Source: Arthrobacter sp. MYb227
GTDB taxonomy: Bacteria; Actinomycetota; Actinomycetes; Actinomycetales; Micrococcaceae
Assembly (NCBI RefSeq): GCF_002975435.1
Contig: NZ_PCPT01000009.1
Location: 62,001-126,000, forward strand
Direction: 5' to 3'
Length of the DNA stretch: 64,000 bases
The notes under the pieces are model-generated. The model was not told where the DNA came from. It was given only the letters and a program-made list of their open reading frames with translations, and ran no database searches. Within the stretch, counting starts at the first letter, position 1. The number at the start of each line of letters is the position of its first letter. This document shows, piece after piece, positions 9,657 through 18,854 of the stretch. Both the position numbers and the translations under genes were made by a program.

Positions 9657-10598
9657 ATGAGTGAATACACCATGAAGGCAATGGCTTACTCCAGCTACGG
9701 AGGCGTAGAGAAGCTGAAGCGCATGGATCTTCCACTGCCCAAGGTTGGCCCCGGCAGCGTGCGGATCAAGGTCAAGGCCGCCGGGGTGAATCCGGTGGAT
9801 TGGAAGGTGATGGCCGGATACCTAGACCCGATCATGGACATCGCCTTCCCCGCAATTCCAGGGTGGGACGTTGCCGGGATCGTGGATGCTGTCGGCTTTG
9901 ACACCCCAGAATTCAAGATCGGCGATGAGGTGCACGCCTATGGTCGACGTGACAGCGTTGGCGTTGGTTCCTTTGCCGAATATATGACGCTTCCGGCCCA
10001 TGTGGTGGCGCACAAACCTCATCAGTTGTCCTTCGAAGAAGCCGCAGCGTTGCCACTGACCGGAGGGACAGCGCTGCGTGCGCTTGACTCATTGGAGCTA
10101 GCTCCCGGGCAAACCCTGCTCATTCACAATGGGGCTGGCGGTGTGGGACAGGCCGCGATCCAGATCGCCAAGGCGGCAGGAGTGCGCGTGTTGGCAACTG
10201 CGTCTGTAAAGAACCACGAGCTGCTTAACTCGCTGGGGGCCGAACCGCTGGTTTATGGTGACGGCCTTGTTGAGGCTGTGCGCGCACGGGTACCCGGTGG
10301 AGTTGATGCTGTTGCCGACTTCCACGGCGAGGCACTTGAGCCAACGCTTGCCGTACTCAAGGAATCTGGAAGTCATGCGTCAATTGCCGATGGCACCGTG
10401 GGAGCCCACGGCGGGCGCTACATTTGGGTGCGACCCGACGGGAAAGAACTTCAACGCCTCGACGCCTTAGTTGAGCAGGGCAAACTTGGTGTTCATGTGG
10501 TCTCCACATATCCAATGCAACAGGCTGCTGCCGCTTTCACACAGAGCATGAGCGGGCATGCCGGAGGAAAGATCGTGCTGACCGAATTTACTGACTAA
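9657..10598 (+). CDS. MDR-type NADP-dependent quinone/zinc-free alcohol oxidoreductase
   Basis: A medium-chain dehydrogenase/reductase of the quinone oxidoreductase group, about 313 residues, cytosolic. The N-terminal GroES-like part has VKAAGVNPVDWKV and IPGWDVAGIVDAVG; the cofactor-binding Rossmann part has LLIHNGAGGVGQAAIQIAK. The catalytic zinc ligands of classical alcohol dehydrogenases are missing, as expected for this zinc-free group. The frame is open upstream to 9492, but that extension has no family resemblance; the ATG at 9657 starts just before the conserved MKAMAYSSYGG. The ATG 15 bases later is a possible alternative. Substrate unknown. Confidence 0.85.
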   Translation: MSEYTMKAMAYSSYGGVEKLKRMDLPLPKVGPGSVRIKVKAAGVNPVDWKVMAGYLDPIMDIAFPAIPGWDVAGIVDAVGFDTPEFKIGDEVHAYGRRDSVGVGSFAEYMTLPAHVVAHKPHQLSFEEAAALPLTGGTALRALDSLELAPGQTLLIHNGAGGVGQAAIQIAKAAGVRVLATASVKNHELLNSLGAEPLVYGDGLVEAVRARVPGGVDAVADFHGEALEPTLAVLKESGSHASIADGTVGAHGGRYIWVRPDGKELQRLDALVEQGKLGVHVVSTYPMQQAAAAFTQSMSGHAGGKIVLTEFTD

Positions 10599-10641
10599 CG
10601 CTAGTGAGCCGACCTGTGGCGGTCGGCTCACTAGCGTTAGT
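10594..10641. terminator. Bidirectional terminator containing both stop codons
   Basis: A perfect 21-bp inverted repeat (10594-10614 and 10621-10641) with a six-base loop. The TAA of the oxidoreductase gene lies in the left arm and the TAA of the convergent antiporter gene lies in the right arm, so the terminator is partly coding on both strands. Confidence 0.85.
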
Positions 10642-12208
10642 GATCCAGCGTCACCGTACGCAGATCTAGTCGGCGCAGCACTCGATCTACTAGTTCGGGG
10701 TCGTTTCCGTGTTCGTTGCGGGCCTTGAGCATTTCTTCCCGGGCTGCGTCCAACGCCTCGCGTTGCACCTCATCCATGATTCTCAGCACCTGTTTGAGCC
10801 GCAACATTTTCTCTGGGTCTTCTTCAAAATCGGCTTCCAAGATTGTGTGGAGCGAGGACATACGCCTGGCCAATGCATCCCGGCGCTTCTGCGGAAGCGC
10901 CGCGGCAACCGTGGAGCGTTTCATGGTTTCTAGGGCGGCTCGCTCGGCCCTTTGGGCCAAGGAACGTTCGGCCTTTTCCTCTGTTGCGTGATCGTTTGGC
11001 AACTTCAGCGCACGCATCAAGGCGGGAAGCGTCAAGCCCGGAAGCACCAGCGTGACAATCAAAACTGCACAGGCCGTGGCAACAATAAAGTTGCGCCCCG
11101 GCATCGGCTCCCCATTGCTCATAGTAGAAGGCAAAGCCAAGGCCAACGCAAGGGTTGCCAACCCTCGCATGCCACACCACGTGAGTACCAAAACTTCTTT
11201 GAGGGAACCAGGTGTCTTGTTCTTGTGCTCGGTGCCGCCCATCTTGAACATTGTCATCATCCACAAGAAACGTACGAGGATAACCGCAATACATACGGCA
11301 GCAATACCCGGGATAAACGTCAGTAAATTCCTGCCTTCATCCTCGATGATGTAACGCATTTCGATTCCCACCAACCCAAAGGCGACACCCGTGGTCAGCA
11401 GCTCAACCACATCCCAGAATGCGGTGCGGGTGAGGCGTTCCTCGGAGTCCTGAGGGCGTGCCCGACGGCCCAATTCAAGGGCCGTGACAACAACCGCAAC
11501 AACACCGGAGAAATGAATCTCTTCGGCCAGTAGATATACGGCGTAGGGTGCCACCAACGTGGCTGCCGAACGCGCGACGAGATTAGGTACAAAGCGGTTG
11601 AGCGCCCCCACCAGCCATGCCATTCCAAGGCCTAGAAGCACAGCGCCGGCAGCACCAATGACAAATTTAGGAACAACCTCCCAGCCGACCTCACCGCCAC
11701 TGAGTGCTGCAGAAACCGCTGCCTGGAAGATGACAATTGCCATTGCGTCATTGAACAGACCCTCGGTTTGCAGCACGGTGACCAACCTGCGGCGCATTTT
11801 CACCTTGCTGGCGATGGCCTCAACGGCCACCGGGTCCGGTGGGGCAACGATCGCACCCAAGGCAATGGCCGCAGGCAACGAGATAGCCGGGGCTATGTAC
11901 CAGGCGACGCCAGCTACCACTGCCGTCGTTGCGACAACCAACAGGACGGCAAGTAGCACCAGCGAGCGCCAACGCAGCCGGAAAATTGACCAGGAACTAC
12001 GTTGAGCAGCTGCGTAAAGCAATGGAGGGAGGAACAGCGGAAGGATGAGCTCGGGGTTGATATGAATTTCGGGGATAAATGGCAAGAATGCCGCACCCGC
12101 GGAGAATAGCAACATCAAAATTGGGTAGGGGAGTCGAATACGTTCGCCCAGCCCCACCACGAGTACGGTTCCGAACAGCAGCCCGACTAGAAGCAACAAG
12201 AATTCCAT
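10637..12208 (-). CDS. CPA1-family Na+/H+ antiporter
   Basis: An integral membrane cation/proton antiporter of 523 residues. About 12 hydrophobic segments fill the first 400 residues. The family signature around the ion site is visible: ALGAIVAPPDPVAVEAI followed by EGLFNDAMAIVIF, with the conserved ND pair. After the membrane part comes a charged cytosolic helical tail (about 400-523) rich in Arg and Glu, probably regulatory. It likely exports Na+ or K+ for pH and salt balance. The ATG at 12208 has AGGAAAGG a little upstream. It is transcribed alone and converges on the MDR oxidoreductase gene. Confidence 0.92.
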   Translation of the reverse strand: MEFLLLLVGLLFGTVLVVGLGERIRLPYPILMLLFSAGAAFLPFIPEIHINPELILPLFLPPLLYAAAQRSSWSIFRLRWRSLVLLAVLLVVATTAVVAGVAWYIAPAISLPAAIALGAIVAPPDPVAVEAIASKVKMRRRLVTVLQTEGLFNDAMAIVIFQAAVSAALSGGEVGWEVVPKFVIGAAGAVLLGLGMAWLVGALNRFVPNLVARSAATLVAPYAVYLLAEEIHFSGVVAVVVTALELGRRARPQDSEERLTRTAFWDVVELLTTGVAFGLVGIEMRYIIEDEGRNLLTFIPGIAAVCIAVILVRFLWMMTMFKMGGTEHKNKTPGSLKEVLVLTWCGMRGLATLALALALPSTMSNGEPMPGRNFIVATACAVLIVTLVLPGLTLPALMRALKLPNDHATEEKAERSLAQRAERAALETMKRSTVAAALPQKRRDALARRMSSLHTILEADFEEDPEKMLRLKQVLRIMDEVQREALDAAREEMLKARNEHGNDPELVDRVLRRLDLRTVTLDH

Positions 12209-12526
12209 GGCTTAGTACCTTTCCTCTGGAACGAGTTTTTCATACCCATGTGTCGCTGACGTTAACGCGGTGTTGTCCTGAAGCTGGTTATTGAGAATTC
12301 TCCCGAGCCACTGCCGACTCCGCCAAATGCCTCGTCGGTGGCTAGGACTGGCGCAGTGCCCCAACAATGGTGTTTGTGTGGCCAAAAGCCAGGAACGAAG
12401 CGGAATCTAGTACGTCTACACATCAAACAGGTCCGTTGCGCTACCGTTCAGGTAAGGCAAGAAAAGGCATACCCAACCGCTGGGACGATAGCCCCAAAAC
12501 TTTTGACGATCGATGCAGGAGAGCCA
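12209..12526. other. Divergent promoter region, antiporter / amidohydrolase
   Basis: The 318 bases hold the promoters of the two divergent genes. A 10-bp palindrome (GAGAATTCTC, 12293-12302) is the only clear symmetric element. An open frame runs from 12338 into the amidohydrolase, but its translation looks non-coding before 12527. Confidence 0.5.
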
Positions 12527-14197
12527 ATGACGAGCGAAACAATCATCTACCCGGCCAAAATCGTGCGCACCATGGATCCATCCCGCCCCACGGCCACCGC
12601 AGTAGCCGTGCGCGACGGGCTGATCCGCGCGGTGGGAAGCATCGCGGAGCTTAGCGCTTATCCGAACGCTGTCATCGACGAACGCTATGCGGAGCTAGTG
12701 ATCGTTCCCGGATTTGTTGAGGCGCACGCTCATGCAGGATCCGGCGGGATGTGGGAAGGACAAATCTACGTTGGCTATTTTGACCGGACCGACCCCGACG
12801 GAAACCTGTGGCCCGGTTGCACGAGCACCGAGGCGATTCTAGATCGGCTGCGCGAGGCTGAGGCCGCCATGGTGGACCCGCTGAACCCGTTGCGGGCCTG
12901 GGGAATGGACAATATCTACTTCCAAGCGACCAGTATTCTGCTAAACGAACTCGACACCGTCTCGAGCACCCGACCCATTCAGGTCAACCACGCCAATGGG
13001 CACGTAACTGTCGTCAATTCCGTTGCGCTCGCCAAGGCTGGAATCGATGCTTCCACTACCACCGAGGGCGTGGGAAAATACGCCGACGGTACGCTCAATG
13101 GCGAACTGCGTGAGCTCGCTGCCATGGGACTGGTTCAAGAACTCTTCGGCGAGGGGTTGCTGGCGCTTTCGCCTACGAGCCTGAGAAATTTTGCGCGGGA
13201 CGCGGTGAACCAGGGCGTCACCACCATCACTGACCTCGGCACCATGGGACTTCTGAGCAAGGAAGGACGGGCTACCTACGTGGATACCGTCGACGAGGAT
13301 TTTCCCGTCCGGCTCAACGTCTTTCAATTCGGGATGGGCCTAGGTACCGGATCGTTACCGGAAGCGACCGCCCAAACGCTTGCCACGGTGAAGGCTCTGG
13401 GACACGAGAAACTGCACTTTGGAAACGTCAAACTCATGCTGGACGGATCCATCCAAGGATTTACCGCACGATTGCTGGCTCCCGGCTATCTAGGAGATCA
13501 GCCCAATGGCATGTGGAACACCACGCCCGAGGAATTCGAGGCAGCGTTCAGTGCCTTCCATCGTCATGGCTTGCTCATTCATGTGCATTGCAACGGTGAC
13601 GAGGCCAGCGAACTGTTCTTGGATACGCTCGAATCGGTACTCACGAAATATCCGCGCCCGGATCACCGGCACACCATGACGCATTCCCAGCTGACCACCC
13701 AGGCGCAGTACCGCCGGGCTGCAGCACTGGGAGCCTGCGCAAATATCTTCTCCAACCATCTTTGGTATTGGGGGGATCAGCACGCTGACAAGATCTTGGG
13801 CTGGGATCGAGCTTCACGCATGAATGCTACACGTTCCGCCCTGAGCGCGGGTGTCCCGATCTCCCTGCACTGCGATACCCCAGTCACCGAATTGAGCCCC
13901 CTGAAGAGCATGAAACACGCGATGACCCGGCTGACACCAACGGGACGGATTCTTGGTGAATATGAGCGTCTCACCGTCGAAGAAGCACTGCACGCGGTCA
14001 CCTTGGGTGCCGCCTACATGTTGAAAATGGATGGGAAGATCGGGTCGATAGAGGCCGGAAAGCACGCAGATCTGGCCATCCTAGAACAAGACCCCTATAC
14101 GGTGGCGGCACAGGATGTGGGCACGATTCGGGTCATTGGCACCATGCTTGGCGGCTGCCACCATGAAGCACAGCACGCAGGCCAGGTGCGGGGCTGA
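12527..14197 (+). CDS. Amidohydrolase family 3 (YtcJ-like) metal-dependent hydrolase
   Basis: A TIM-barrel metal hydrolase of 556 residues, probably cytosolic. The first metal motif is HAH (His67 and His69 in VEAHAHAGSGG); later histidines in IHVHCNGDEA and HTMTHSQLT and the aspartate in LHCDTPVT complete the site expected of amidohydrolase_3 enzymes. The C-terminal GKIGSIEAGKHADLAIL is the usual end of the composite beta domain. Substrate cannot be inferred. The ATG at 12527 has AGGAGA upstream; starting at 12338 would add 63 residues without similarity. Confidence 0.88.
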   Translation: MTSETIIYPAKIVRTMDPSRPTATAVAVRDGLIRAVGSIAELSAYPNAVIDERYAELVIVPGFVEAHAHAGSGGMWEGQIYVGYFDRTDPDGNLWPGCTSTEAILDRLREAEAAMVDPLNPLRAWGMDNIYFQATSILLNELDTVSSTRPIQVNHANGHVTVVNSVALAKAGIDASTTTEGVGKYADGTLNGELRELAAMGLVQELFGEGLLALSPTSLRNFARDAVNQGVTTITDLGTMGLLSKEGRATYVDTVDEDFPVRLNVFQFGMGLGTGSLPEATAQTLATVKALGHEKLHFGNVKLMLDGSIQGFTARLLAPGYLGDQPNGMWNTTPEEFEAAFSAFHRHGLLIHVHCNGDEASELFLDTLESVLTKYPRPDHRHTMTHSQLTTQAQYRRAAALGACANIFSNHLWYWGDQHADKILGWDRASRMNATRSALSAGVPISLHCDTPVTELSPLKSMKHAMTRLTPTGRILGEYERLTVEEALHAVTLGAAYMLKMDGKIGSIEAGKHADLAILEQDPYTVAAQDVGTIRVIGTMLGGCHHEAQHAGQVRG

Positions 14198-14253
14198 CGC
14201 CGGCGTTCCTCGGTAGCTGTGAGCGGCGAAACGTTCTCCACGCCAACGGCCGC

Positions 14254-14274
14254 CCGATTCCTTGTCGGAATCGG
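14254..14274. terminator. Hairpin between amidohydrolase and citrate transporter genes
   Basis: CCGATTCC and GGAATCGG (14254-14261 and 14267-14274) pair around a five-base loop between two convergent genes. The stem is short and no T tract follows, so the call is moderate. Confidence 0.5.
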
Positions 14275-14311
14275 ACGGACGTTGTAGCGAGGAGGAATAT
14301 TTTGCTTCTAT

Positions 14312-15739
14312 TTAGCCGATCGCGATGGCACCTGTCAGGACGCCAGCTGCAAGCATGACCAACGAAACAACAACTGCACGCCACAGCACTTTTTTATGGT
14401 GATCGCCTAGATCAACCTTGGCTAGCGAAACGAGCAGGAGGATTGCGGGAACCAGCGGGGACTGCATATGAACCGGCTGACCGGTGATGGAAGCCCGCGC
14501 CATATCCACTGCATCAATTCCATAGTGAGCGCCTGCCTCGGTGAGTACCGGAAGGATACCGAAGTAGAACGCGTCATTGCTCATGAAGAACGTCGCCGGA
14601 ATCGAGATCAGGCCGGTCAGTACGGCAAGTAGTGGACCCATTGAGGAAGGGATTACGTCAACTAACCAGGCGCTCATGGCCTCAACCATGCCGGTACCCG
14701 AGAGTACGCCGGTCAGCACCGCTGCGGCAAGCACCATGGAGACCACGGCAATGACCGAAGATGCATGCGAAGCGATCATTTTCGCCTGGTCGCTGATTTT
14801 CGGGAAGTTCACTACCAAGGCGATAGCTGTGCCCAACATGAACAGGTAGGCCATGGGAACAATGTCGATAATGAGCAGCGCCATAATGGCAATGGTCATG
14901 GCCAGGTTGAACCAGTACATCTTGGGGCGAAGCGTTTCACGCATCGGGTCTAGCACGGTGCCGTCCATCGTTGCGGTTTCGGTTCCGTTGCCACGAGTCG
15001 CAACACGTTCAAGTACTGCGGTTCCCAGACCACTGCCGGCTGGTGTTTTTGGGGTCTTGGAACCCTTGACTGACCCACCGGATGGGTTCAACACCGAACC
15101 GGTACCCCAGCGCAGAGGATCTTCGAGTTGTAGACGTTTACGCTCGGAAAGACCCATGGCCCAAGCGAAGAGGACAACGGCAATGAGGCCCGCGACAAGC
15201 GCCGGGATCATTGGAACAAAGATTGCCGAGGCATCAACATGCAATGCAGCTGCTGCGCGGGCGGTGGGGCCACCCCACGGAACGATGTTCATGGTGCCGT
15301 TGGTCAGACCCGCAACACAGGTAAGCGCCACCGGACTCATGCCAATGCGCAGGTAGATCGGCAGTAATGCGGCCGTTACCACAATGAATGTTGTTGAGCC
15401 GTCACCGTCGAGGGAGATCAAACCGGTCAGTAGGGCGGTGCCCATGACCACCTTGGCCGGGTCGTTTCCAACAATCTTCAGGATGCCATCAACAAGCTTG
15501 TCGAAGAGCCCAACATCAATCATGATGCCGAAGTACATGATGGCAAACATCAGCATGGCTGCTGTGCCGGACATCGATTTGACCGAGTCCATCACCATAT
15601 CGCCGATACCTAGTCCGGCGCCGGCGAAGAGTCCGAAGACCGTTGGCACAATAATCAATGCCAACAGCGGGGTCATCCGCTTGGTCATAATGAGAGCCAT
15701 GAAGGTGGCAATCATCAAGAATCCGAGTGCAACAAGCAT
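14312..15739 (-). CDS. CitMHS-family citrate/metal-citrate:proton symporter
   Basis: An inner-membrane transporter of 475 residues with about 12 hydrophobic segments. It matches the CitM/CitH family: MLVALGFLMIATFMALIM at the start, LMFAIMYFGIMIDVGLFD, the conserved SLDGDGSTTFIV, TNGTMNIVPWGGPTARAAAAL, and SNDAFYFGILPVL with RASITGQPVHMQSPL near the end. These proteins import citrate complexed to Mg2+ or Ca2+. A polar loop at about 210-270 separates the halves. It is divergent from a CitA/CitB-type two-component system, the usual arrangement for citrate-induced transport. Confidence 0.93.
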   Translation of the reverse strand: MLVALGFLMIATFMALIMTKRMTPLLALIIVPTVFGLFAGAGLGIGDMVMDSVKSMSGTAAMLMFAIMYFGIMIDVGLFDKLVDGILKIVGNDPAKVVMGTALLTGLISLDGDGSTTFIVVTAALLPIYLRIGMSPVALTCVAGLTNGTMNIVPWGGPTARAAAALHVDASAIFVPMIPALVAGLIAVVLFAWAMGLSERKRLQLEDPLRWGTGSVLNPSGGSVKGSKTPKTPAGSGLGTAVLERVATRGNGTETATMDGTVLDPMRETLRPKMYWFNLAMTIAIMALLIIDIVPMAYLFMLGTAIALVVNFPKISDQAKMIASHASSVIAVVSMVLAAAVLTGVLSGTGMVEAMSAWLVDVIPSSMGPLLAVLTGLISIPATFFMSNDAFYFGILPVLTEAGAHYGIDAVDMARASITGQPVHMQSPLVPAILLLVSLAKVDLGDHHKKVLWRAVVVSLVMLAAGVLTGAIAIG

Positions 15740-15838
15740 TGGAATCTCCTTGGTTCAGTAGGGAAGTGGGGGTTTGGTGTGAACCGTCCTTCCCTCAAAA
15801 CGACCTCGGATGGGCGGTGCATCACTACGCTACGTGTG

Positions 15839-15857
15839 CCACATCACGCGGATGTGG
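15839..15857. promoter_or_regulatory. Candidate operator between citrate transporter and sensor kinase
   Basis: CCACATC and GATGTGG (15839-15845 and 15851-15857) form a perfect 7-bp inverted repeat with a five-base spacer in the 196-base divergent region. It is a candidate binding site for the adjacent CitB-type regulator; this is inferred from position only. Confidence 0.4.
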
Positions 15858-15935
15858 TTGTGCGCACAAAGAGTACTTCTTCCCCTAAAAACCTTTTTGC
15901 TCATAAAGCTCACTGACGGGTTTAGACTTAGATCC

Positions 15936-17630
15936 ATGCCCACAGCAAGAAAAGTTGGCCGCAGTTTTGCCGCTCGCATCATGGGGTTGCAATTCGTAGT
16001 GGTCGGAGTGATGATCTTCCTCGTCGCCGGTGCAGCACTATGGGTTACCGTCGAACGGGTCACCGAGCAAGCCGAGAATCAGGCGCTCACCATTGCCCGC
16101 ACCCTTGCCTCGGACCCGGAGCTACGTAGCGAGGTTGCTACTTTTGCGGCACAAGAAAAGCTGGATGTCACCGCGCTGAAGCATGGCTCCATCCAACAGC
16201 GCGCCGAGGCAATTAGGAAGAATACCGGCGCGCTATTCGTGGTTGTCACAGAAGATCGTGGCATCAGACTCGCGCACCCCACCCCAAGCCTGCTGGGTCA
16301 AAAAGTATCGACCGAGCCCACCGCACTCTCCGGAAGCGAAAGCGTTTCAAGGGAGCACGGGACTCTGGGTGAATCGGTCCGTGCCAAGGTTCCGGTCATG
16401 GCCCCGGATGCGCACAATGTTGTGGGAGAAATCAGTGTGGGTGTTGGCGTGGAACAACTTTCCGCACGGCTCTGGGACGCGGTGTTCGTGGTATTGCTCT
16501 TTGGCGGTGGAACATTGGGGATAAGCGCCCTGGCAACAGCCTTTTTGGTGCGCCGACTCAAAACCCAAACACTCGGATTGGAACCAGCCGAGATGGCCCA
16601 ACTGCTCAGGGACCAAGACGCGGTGCTCTATGGGGTTGAGGACGGGGTTATTGGCATTGGTTCCGATGGGCGGATCAGTGTCCGGAATAAGGCGGCACGG
16701 TTGCTCCTAGGACTGCCGCATAGATACGAACGAACGGATATTGTTGGGCTTCCCTTTAATGAGGCAGGACTCCCAGCACCACTGGTTAAAGCCATTGAAT
16801 CCGGGGAGGCGGTCACGCTTCGTCTCGAGACAGAAGGCTCCGCGCTGGTAGCTACCGTGCATCGGGTCAAGCGTGAAAATCTGGACCTTGGTCAGGTGGT
16901 CCTATTGCGCGATGTGACAACCATTGAAACGCTGGGAACCCGGCTTGATGCGGTAGAAACCATGGCAAGCGCGCTACGCGCCCAACGCCATGAATTCGCC
17001 AATCGTTTGCACACCATCTCGGGTTTACTACGCAATGGAGACACCGAAGAAGCCAAAGAATACCTTGGAGAAGTCATTGAATCCGGGCCGGTGCGCGAAC
17101 CTGTACAAAACCTCGAGGCAATTGATGACACCTACTTGCGTGCATTCCTCGGAGCCAAGGGCGTCAGTGCCTATGAACGCGGTGTGGTGCTGCGGGTTGG
17201 TGAGGAAAGCGCACTGCACGGAAAACTCAATGACGCTCAGGACGCAACTGCCGTATTGGGAAACCTCATCGATAACGCGCTGGGCGCCGCGGTAGAGGGC
17301 CAAGCACCCCGTTGGGTGGAAGTTGACCTGCTGGGGGAGGGGAACACACTTCACGTTGCGGTAGCAGACTCCGGCACCGGGGTACCCGTAAATCTTGATG
17401 TCTTTGCCGAGGGCGTCAGTACTGCGACCAGCGATCTCACCCAAGATCATGGACATGGGGTGGGGCTGCCGCTGATCCGTCGCTTGGCCAGGCTGCGCGG
17501 GGGAGATGTTTGGATCGCGGATCCGGGCGGTAACCAGCATGCTAGTGACGAAGAAGAAACCGGCGCGGTTTTCGCCGCACGCCTTCCCGGAGTGCTCAGC
17601 ACCGATTCTGTACCAACTGAAAGGCCATGA
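15936..17630 (+). CDS. CitA/DcuS-type sensor histidine kinase
   Basis: A membrane sensor kinase of 564 residues for a dicarboxylate or citrate ligand. Order of parts: transmembrane helix at about 14-38; an extracytoplasmic sCache/PAS-type domain at about 40-175 (DPELRSEV, AEAIRKNTGALFVVV, RLAHPTPSLLGQ, VSVGVGVEQL); second transmembrane helix at about 180-205; cytoplasmic PAS (DQDAVLYGVEDGVIGI); the phosphoacceptor His in LRAQRHEFANRLHTISGLL; and an HATPase domain with NLIDNAL, DSGTGVP and HGVGLPLIRRL. The chosen ATG is the one closest to the first membrane helix; no good ribosome site is seen, and the frame is open to 15810. Stop overlaps the regulator start (ATGA). Confidence 0.92.
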   Translation: MPTARKVGRSFAARIMGLQFVVVGVMIFLVAGAALWVTVERVTEQAENQALTIARTLASDPELRSEVATFAAQEKLDVTALKHGSIQQRAEAIRKNTGALFVVVTEDRGIRLAHPTPSLLGQKVSTEPTALSGSESVSREHGTLGESVRAKVPVMAPDAHNVVGEISVGVGVEQLSARLWDAVFVVLLFGGGTLGISALATAFLVRRLKTQTLGLEPAEMAQLLRDQDAVLYGVEDGVIGIGSDGRISVRNKAARLLLGLPHRYERTDIVGLPFNEAGLPAPLVKAIESGEAVTLRLETEGSALVATVHRVKRENLDLGQVVLLRDVTTIETLGTRLDAVETMASALRAQRHEFANRLHTISGLLRNGDTEEAKEYLGEVIESGPVREPVQNLEAIDDTYLRAFLGAKGVSAYERGVVLRVGEESALHGKLNDAQDATAVLGNLIDNALGAAVEGQAPRWVEVDLLGEGNTLHVAVADSGTGVPVNLDVFAEGVSTATSDLTQDHGHGVGLPLIRRLARLRGGDVWIADPGGNQHASDEEETGAVFAARLPGVLSTDSVPTERP

Positions 17631-18301
17631 TTTTCATGACACAACATACCGACCTACGTGTGCTGGTCGTCGATGACGATTTTAGGGTTGCCGCATTACA
17701 CGCAAGCTACGTCGATGAAGTGCCCGGCTTTATGGCACTGCCCCCGGTGCATGATGCCCGAATGGTGCCACGTGTTGTCGCCGAACAAAAGCCCGATTTG
17801 CTCTTACTCGATGTGTATTTACCCCAAGGCTCGGGACTTGACCTACTTGCTGCACTCGATATCGATGCGTTTGTGCTCTCGGCGGCCACGGAGGTTGATG
17901 CAGTGCGCACAGCCATTCGCCGAGGAGCGCTGGGCTACCTGATCAAACCCTTCGATCCTAAGGTGCTGACCGGAAAGCTTCGTTCCTATGCACGCTATAG
18001 ACGGCAACTTGAAGCGGCAACAATCATTGATCAATCCATCATTGACAGGGCACAGCGCACACTCTTGGCTGGCGAAGAAAGTGTTTCCCTGAGCGCAACC
18101 CCGACTGAGCAAGCGGTCTTGGCCGCCGTTGCGGTCCTCGACGCTCCGGCAACTGTCATGGACGTTGCAACGGCCGTGGGTATATCCCGAGCCACAGCAC
18201 AAAGATATCTAGCCAATCAGGTACAAGCCGGGTCGCTTCGACTCGAACTTACCTACGGCAGTAGGGGTCGACCCGAACACCGGTATCTCATCCAAGAATA
18301 A
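17627..18301 (+). CDS. CitB/DcuR-type response regulator
   Basis: The partner of the upstream kinase, 224 residues. The receiver domain occupies about 8-125: acidic pair in VVDDD, phosphoacceptor Asp in LLLLDVYLP, conserved Ser/Thr region VLSAATE and Lys in YLIKPFD. The C-terminal half (about 150-224) is a helix-turn-helix with DVATAVGISRATAQRYL, typical of the citrate/malate regulator group. The ATG at 17627 overlaps the kinase stop; a second ATG at 17636 is also possible. It probably activates the divergent citrate transporter gene. Confidence 0.92.
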   Translation: MIFMTQHTDLRVLVVDDDFRVAALHASYVDEVPGFMALPPVHDARMVPRVVAEQKPDLLLLDVYLPQGSGLDLLAALDIDAFVLSAATEVDAVRTAIRRGALGYLIKPFDPKVLTGKLRSYARYRRQLEAATIIDQSIIDRAQRTLLAGEESVSLSATPTEQAVLAAVAVLDAPATVMDVATAVGISRATAQRYLANQVQAGSLRLELTYGSRGRPEHRYLIQE

Positions 18302-18328
18302 GCATAGGAGGCCAAATTGCCGACAAAC

Positions 18329-18787
18329 TCAGTTTCCGCTTGGCTGTTGTACTAAGAGCGGTAGCGCGTTGCCCCAATCGGAAATGCCACACCCATTCTT
18401 CAGATCAAATTCACGATTTACAGCCTTGCCATCACGGGTTCCGGTCACCAAAGCCGTTGCCGGGCCACCGTATTGTTCGGTACACATTTGGTTGCTAGGT
18501 GCCGGGTCAAGAATTTGTGGGGACTTGGCCAGTAGCTCGCAGGCTTCACTGGGCAGCGGATGATCACTGGTCTTCGCCACAGCAGAACCCGAACAATTCA
18601 GTGTGTAATGAGCGCTTTGAACTTTCCCGTTTGCCCGGATAGAAATTGAGAGCTCAATTTTCGTCTCATCAAGTGGAGTCGGATCGGGAATAGGGCCGGA
18701 GGTCACCCCATCATCGGCACACCCGGAGAACAACAGCACCGAAGCGCCAAAGATTAGCGCGAGAAGCGATAGCTTAGCCTGCTGCAT
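18329..18787 (-). CDS. SSI-like protease inhibitor lipoprotein
   Basis: A 152-residue exported lipoprotein. MQQAKLSLLALIFGASVLLFSGC is a lipoprotein signal ending in the lipobox FSGC, with Cys at about residue 23. The mature part resembles the Streptomyces subtilisin inhibitor (SSI) family: YTLNCSG, a HPLPSEACELL segment, MCTEQYGGPATALVTGTRDGK and a closing KNGCGI, so the four family cysteines are present. SSI proteins block subtilisin-like serine proteases; here the inhibitor would be tethered to the outer face of the membrane. The ATG at 18787 has GAGG upstream; a TTG at 18886 would destroy the signal peptide. Confidence 0.8.
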   Translation of the reverse strand: MQQAKLSLLALIFGASVLLFSGCADDGVTSGPIPDPTPLDETKIELSISIRANGKVQSAHYTLNCSGSAVAKTSDHPLPSEACELLAKSPQILDPAPSNQMCTEQYGGPATALVTGTRDGKAVNREFDLKNGCGISDWGNALPLLVQQPSGN

Positions 18788-18854
18788 GAAATCCTCACCT
18801 CGGTTGGAGCAAGGACGCGGCACCTCGGACGGTGCAACATCTTTGCTGGTGTAC

